64,000 nucleotides of DNA from Bacteroidota bacterium (lineage in GTDB: Bacteria; Bacteroidota; Bacteroidia; Cytophagales; Cyclobacteriaceae): NCBI GenBank assembly GCA_023393375.1, contig JAEWLI010000166.1:71761-135760 (forward strand), in the 5' to 3' direction. Position 1 is the stretch's first letter. Every line of letters begins with the position of its first letter. The position numbers and the translations under genes are program-made. Of this stretch, positions 62,434 to 64,000 are shown one piece after another. The notes beneath the pieces are model-generated. The model saw nothing but the letters and a program-made list of their open reading frames with translations, ran no database searches and had not been told where the DNA came from.

Positions 62434-63465
62434 ATGAAGAAGGTTGTACTTTTTGGGGAAATCATGCTTAGGTTGAAAACACCTGAATTTTTAAGGTTCA
62501 GTCAAGCCAATCAATTTGAAGCAACTTTTGGTGGAGGGGAAGCCAATGTTGCAGTTTCATTAGCCAATTATGGCATCCCAACAGAATATGTTACTGCTCT
62601 TCCCGGAAATGATCTGGGAAAATCGGTTATCATGGATTTGAATAAATATGGTGTAGGGACAAGTCAAATTTTGCATAAAGGAAATCGTCTAGGCATTTAT
62701 TATCTTGAAGCTGGAGCAGTAAATCGTGCCAGCAAGGTCATTTATGACCGGGAGAATTCTGCTTTTGCAGAATTAAAACCTGGTATGCTGAATTGGGATG
62801 ATATCCTTCAGGATGTACAATGGTTCCATTGGACGGGCATCACGCCAGCTGTTTCGGAAGGTGCTGCTGCCGTTTGCCTGGAAGCATTAAAAGCTGCATC
62901 AGCAAAAGGAATTACCATTTCTACCGATCTTAACTACCGTAAAAATCTCTGGAAATGGGGCAAAAAAGCTTCAGACATAATGCCAGAACTGGTATCCCAT
63001 TGTGATATTATTCTTGGAAATGAAGAAGATGCCGAAATGGTTTTCGGCATACATTCCGCTGAAACAGATGTGGTAGGGGGTAAAGTCTCCCACGAAGATT
63101 TTGAGTTGGTTTGTAAAGAATTGATGAAAAAATTTCCAAAAGCGAAAAAGGTCATCATTACATTAAGGGGATCAGTTAGTGCCAGTCACAACTCTTGGTC
63201 AGGTGTGTTGTATGACGGGAAAAAATTATATGCAGCCCCGGTTTATCAAATCACACACATCGTCGATCGGGTAGGTGGGGGCGACTCCTTTATGGGAGGG
63301 TTGATTTATGGATTGATCACTTACAACGATGACCAGAAAGCGTTAAATTTTGCTACTGCTGCCAGCTGTCTTAAACATACCATCCAAGGGGATTATAATC
63401 AGGTAACAGTGGAAGAAGTAGAAAAATTAATGAGTGGTGATGCCTCAGGCCGGGTTTCAAGATAA
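62434..63465 (+). CDS. kdgK: 2-dehydro-3-deoxygluconokinase
   Basis: KdgK phosphorylates KDG to KDPG with ATP. The 343-aa PfkB-family kinase shows the N-terminal FGEIMLRLKTPEFLRF, GGGEANVAVSLANYG, STDLNYRKNLW and the C-terminal active-site DRVGGGDSFMGGL with the catalytic Asp. The length and DLNYR box fit the KDG-kinase subgroup. It lies 24 bases after the oxidoreductase and 28 before kdgA, so the genes form one unit. Confidence 0.93.
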   Translation: MKKVVLFGEIMLRLKTPEFLRFSQANQFEATFGGGEANVAVSLANYGIPTEYVTALPGNDLGKSVIMDLNKYGVGTSQILHKGNRLGIYYLEAGAVNRASKVIYDRENSAFAELKPGMLNWDDILQDVQWFHWTGITPAVSEGAAAVCLEALKAASAKGITISTDLNYRKNLWKWGKKASDIMPELVSHCDIILGNEEDAEMVFGIHSAETDVVGGKVSHEDFELVCKELMKKFPKAKKVIITLRGSVSASHNSWSGVLYDGKKLYAAPVYQITHIVDRVGGGDSFMGGLIYGLITYNDDQKALNFATAASCLKHTIQGDYNQVTVEEVEKLMSGDASGRVSR

Positions 63466-63492
63466 AATTTAAAAAAATAGTAAAATTCAATT

Positions 63493-64000
63493 ATGGCAAA
63501 ATATACAAGATTGCAGGTAGCTCAAGCTATGCATGATACTGGATTAGTACCACTTTATTATCATAAGGATGTCGAAGTTTGCAAAAAAGCAGTGAAAGCA
63601 TGTTATGATGGTGGGGCAAGGGTTTTTGAGTTTACCAATCGAGGTGATTTTGCCCATGAAGTTTTTGCTGAATTGAACAAATATGCTATCAAAGAACTTC
63701 CCGGTATGATGATGGGTGTAGGATCGGTGGTCGATGCGGGTACTTGTTCATTGTATATTCAATTGGGAGCCACTTTTATTGTTTCTCCCTTATTCAACCC
63801 TGACATGGCTAAGGTTTGTAACCGAAGAAAAGTATTATGGATTCCTGGTTGTGGTACAATTTCAGAAATTGGTCATGCTGAAGAATTGGGAGCGGAAATC
63901 GTGAAGATTTTTCCTGGCCTTTCGGTAGGTGGTGCTGATTTTGTAAAATCCGTTCTTGCTCCCTGCCCGTGGACAAGTATTATGCCATCAGGAGGTGTAT
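63493..64000 (+). CDS. kdgA: KDPG aldolase, cut by the right window edge
   Basis: The ATG at 63493 opens a frame that stays open to the window end (169 residues plus). The protein is a bifunctional KHG/KDPG aldolase, splitting KDPG to pyruvate and glyceraldehyde 3-phosphate. Residues RVFEFTNRG supply the general-base Glu, GVGSVVDAGTC the second strand and IVKIFPG the Schiff-base Lys. MPSGGV marks the phosphate-binding end. It completes the lower part of the uronate pathway; the C-terminal end is not seen. Confidence 0.95.
   Translation, partial: MAKYTRLQVAQAMHDTGLVPLYYHKDVEVCKKAVKACYDGGARVFEFTNRGDFAHEVFAELNKYAIKELPGMMMGVGSVVDAGTCSLYIQLGATFIVSPLFNPDMAKVCNRRKVLWIPGCGTISEIGHAEELGAEIVKIFPGLSVGGADFVKSVLAPCPWTSIMPSGGV

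Overview
The window is an AT-rich chromosomal segment of a Bacteroidota bacterium, most likely of the Cytophagales type. Several things point there: TonB-dependent receptor and CarboxypepD_reg-like proteins, HYC_CC_PP and DUF3347 copper genes, near absence of Shine-Dalgarno sequences, and repeated TAnnTTTG (-7) promoter boxes. No rRNA, tRNA, phage, insertion sequence or CRISPR array was found. Both ends are cut: a histidine kinase runs off the left edge and a KDPG aldolase off the right edge.

Layout. 1-20 kb holds mostly housekeeping and hypothetical genes. These are a histidine kinase with an apparent tandem N-terminal sensor, a MalY/PatB lyase, a GNAT-nitrilase fusion, malate dehydrogenase, BrkB and App1 proteins, a DGPF/YCII protein with an ECF42-like sigma factor, an AI-2E exporter, dtd, MazG, and gcvT followed directly by comB, then apaG. 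20.1-29 kb is a copper/silver efflux island: DUF302, HYC_CC_PP, CusA, a TolC-type protein, CusB with a C-terminal DUF3347, and a free DUF3347 paralogue. 29-33 kb holds surface and lipoprotein genes, a DnaQ/GIY-YIG nuclease and a hydrolase.

33.1-42.4 kb is a biosynthetic stretch: hisG-hisD-hisC-hisB, then guaA, an LpoA-like TPR plus periplasmic-binding protein, and hemL. A short ORF with clustered His codons lies just upstream of hisG and looks like an attenuator leader peptide. 42.5-50.4 kb holds an outer-membrane protein, a NUDIX hydrolase, a two-repeat lipoprotein, a TonB-dependent receptor, and the nitrogen cluster glnK-amt with a small outer-membrane protein behind a long hairpin. 50.8-57 kb holds mtaB, a TerB-like protein, an ABC-2 exporter pair and a PAS histidine kinase.

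57.2-64 kb is a uronate catabolic locus. uxaC and uxaE (tagaturonate epimerase) run leftward; a LacI regulator, a Tat-exported Gfo/Idh/MocA oxidoreductase, kdgK and kdgA run rightward. The divergent promoter carries two 18-bp sites of the form TTCGT-N8-ACGAA, each touching a -7 box. With UxuB and UxuA, which are not in the window, these enzymes would convert galacturonate to pyruvate and glyceraldehyde 3-phosphate.

No wholly new defence or mobile system was recognised. The most interesting signals are regulatory: the his leader, the paired LacI-type operators with a related site upstream of the GNAT-nitrilase gene, and competing hairpins before the TonB receptor. Several small or unusual proteins also stand out.
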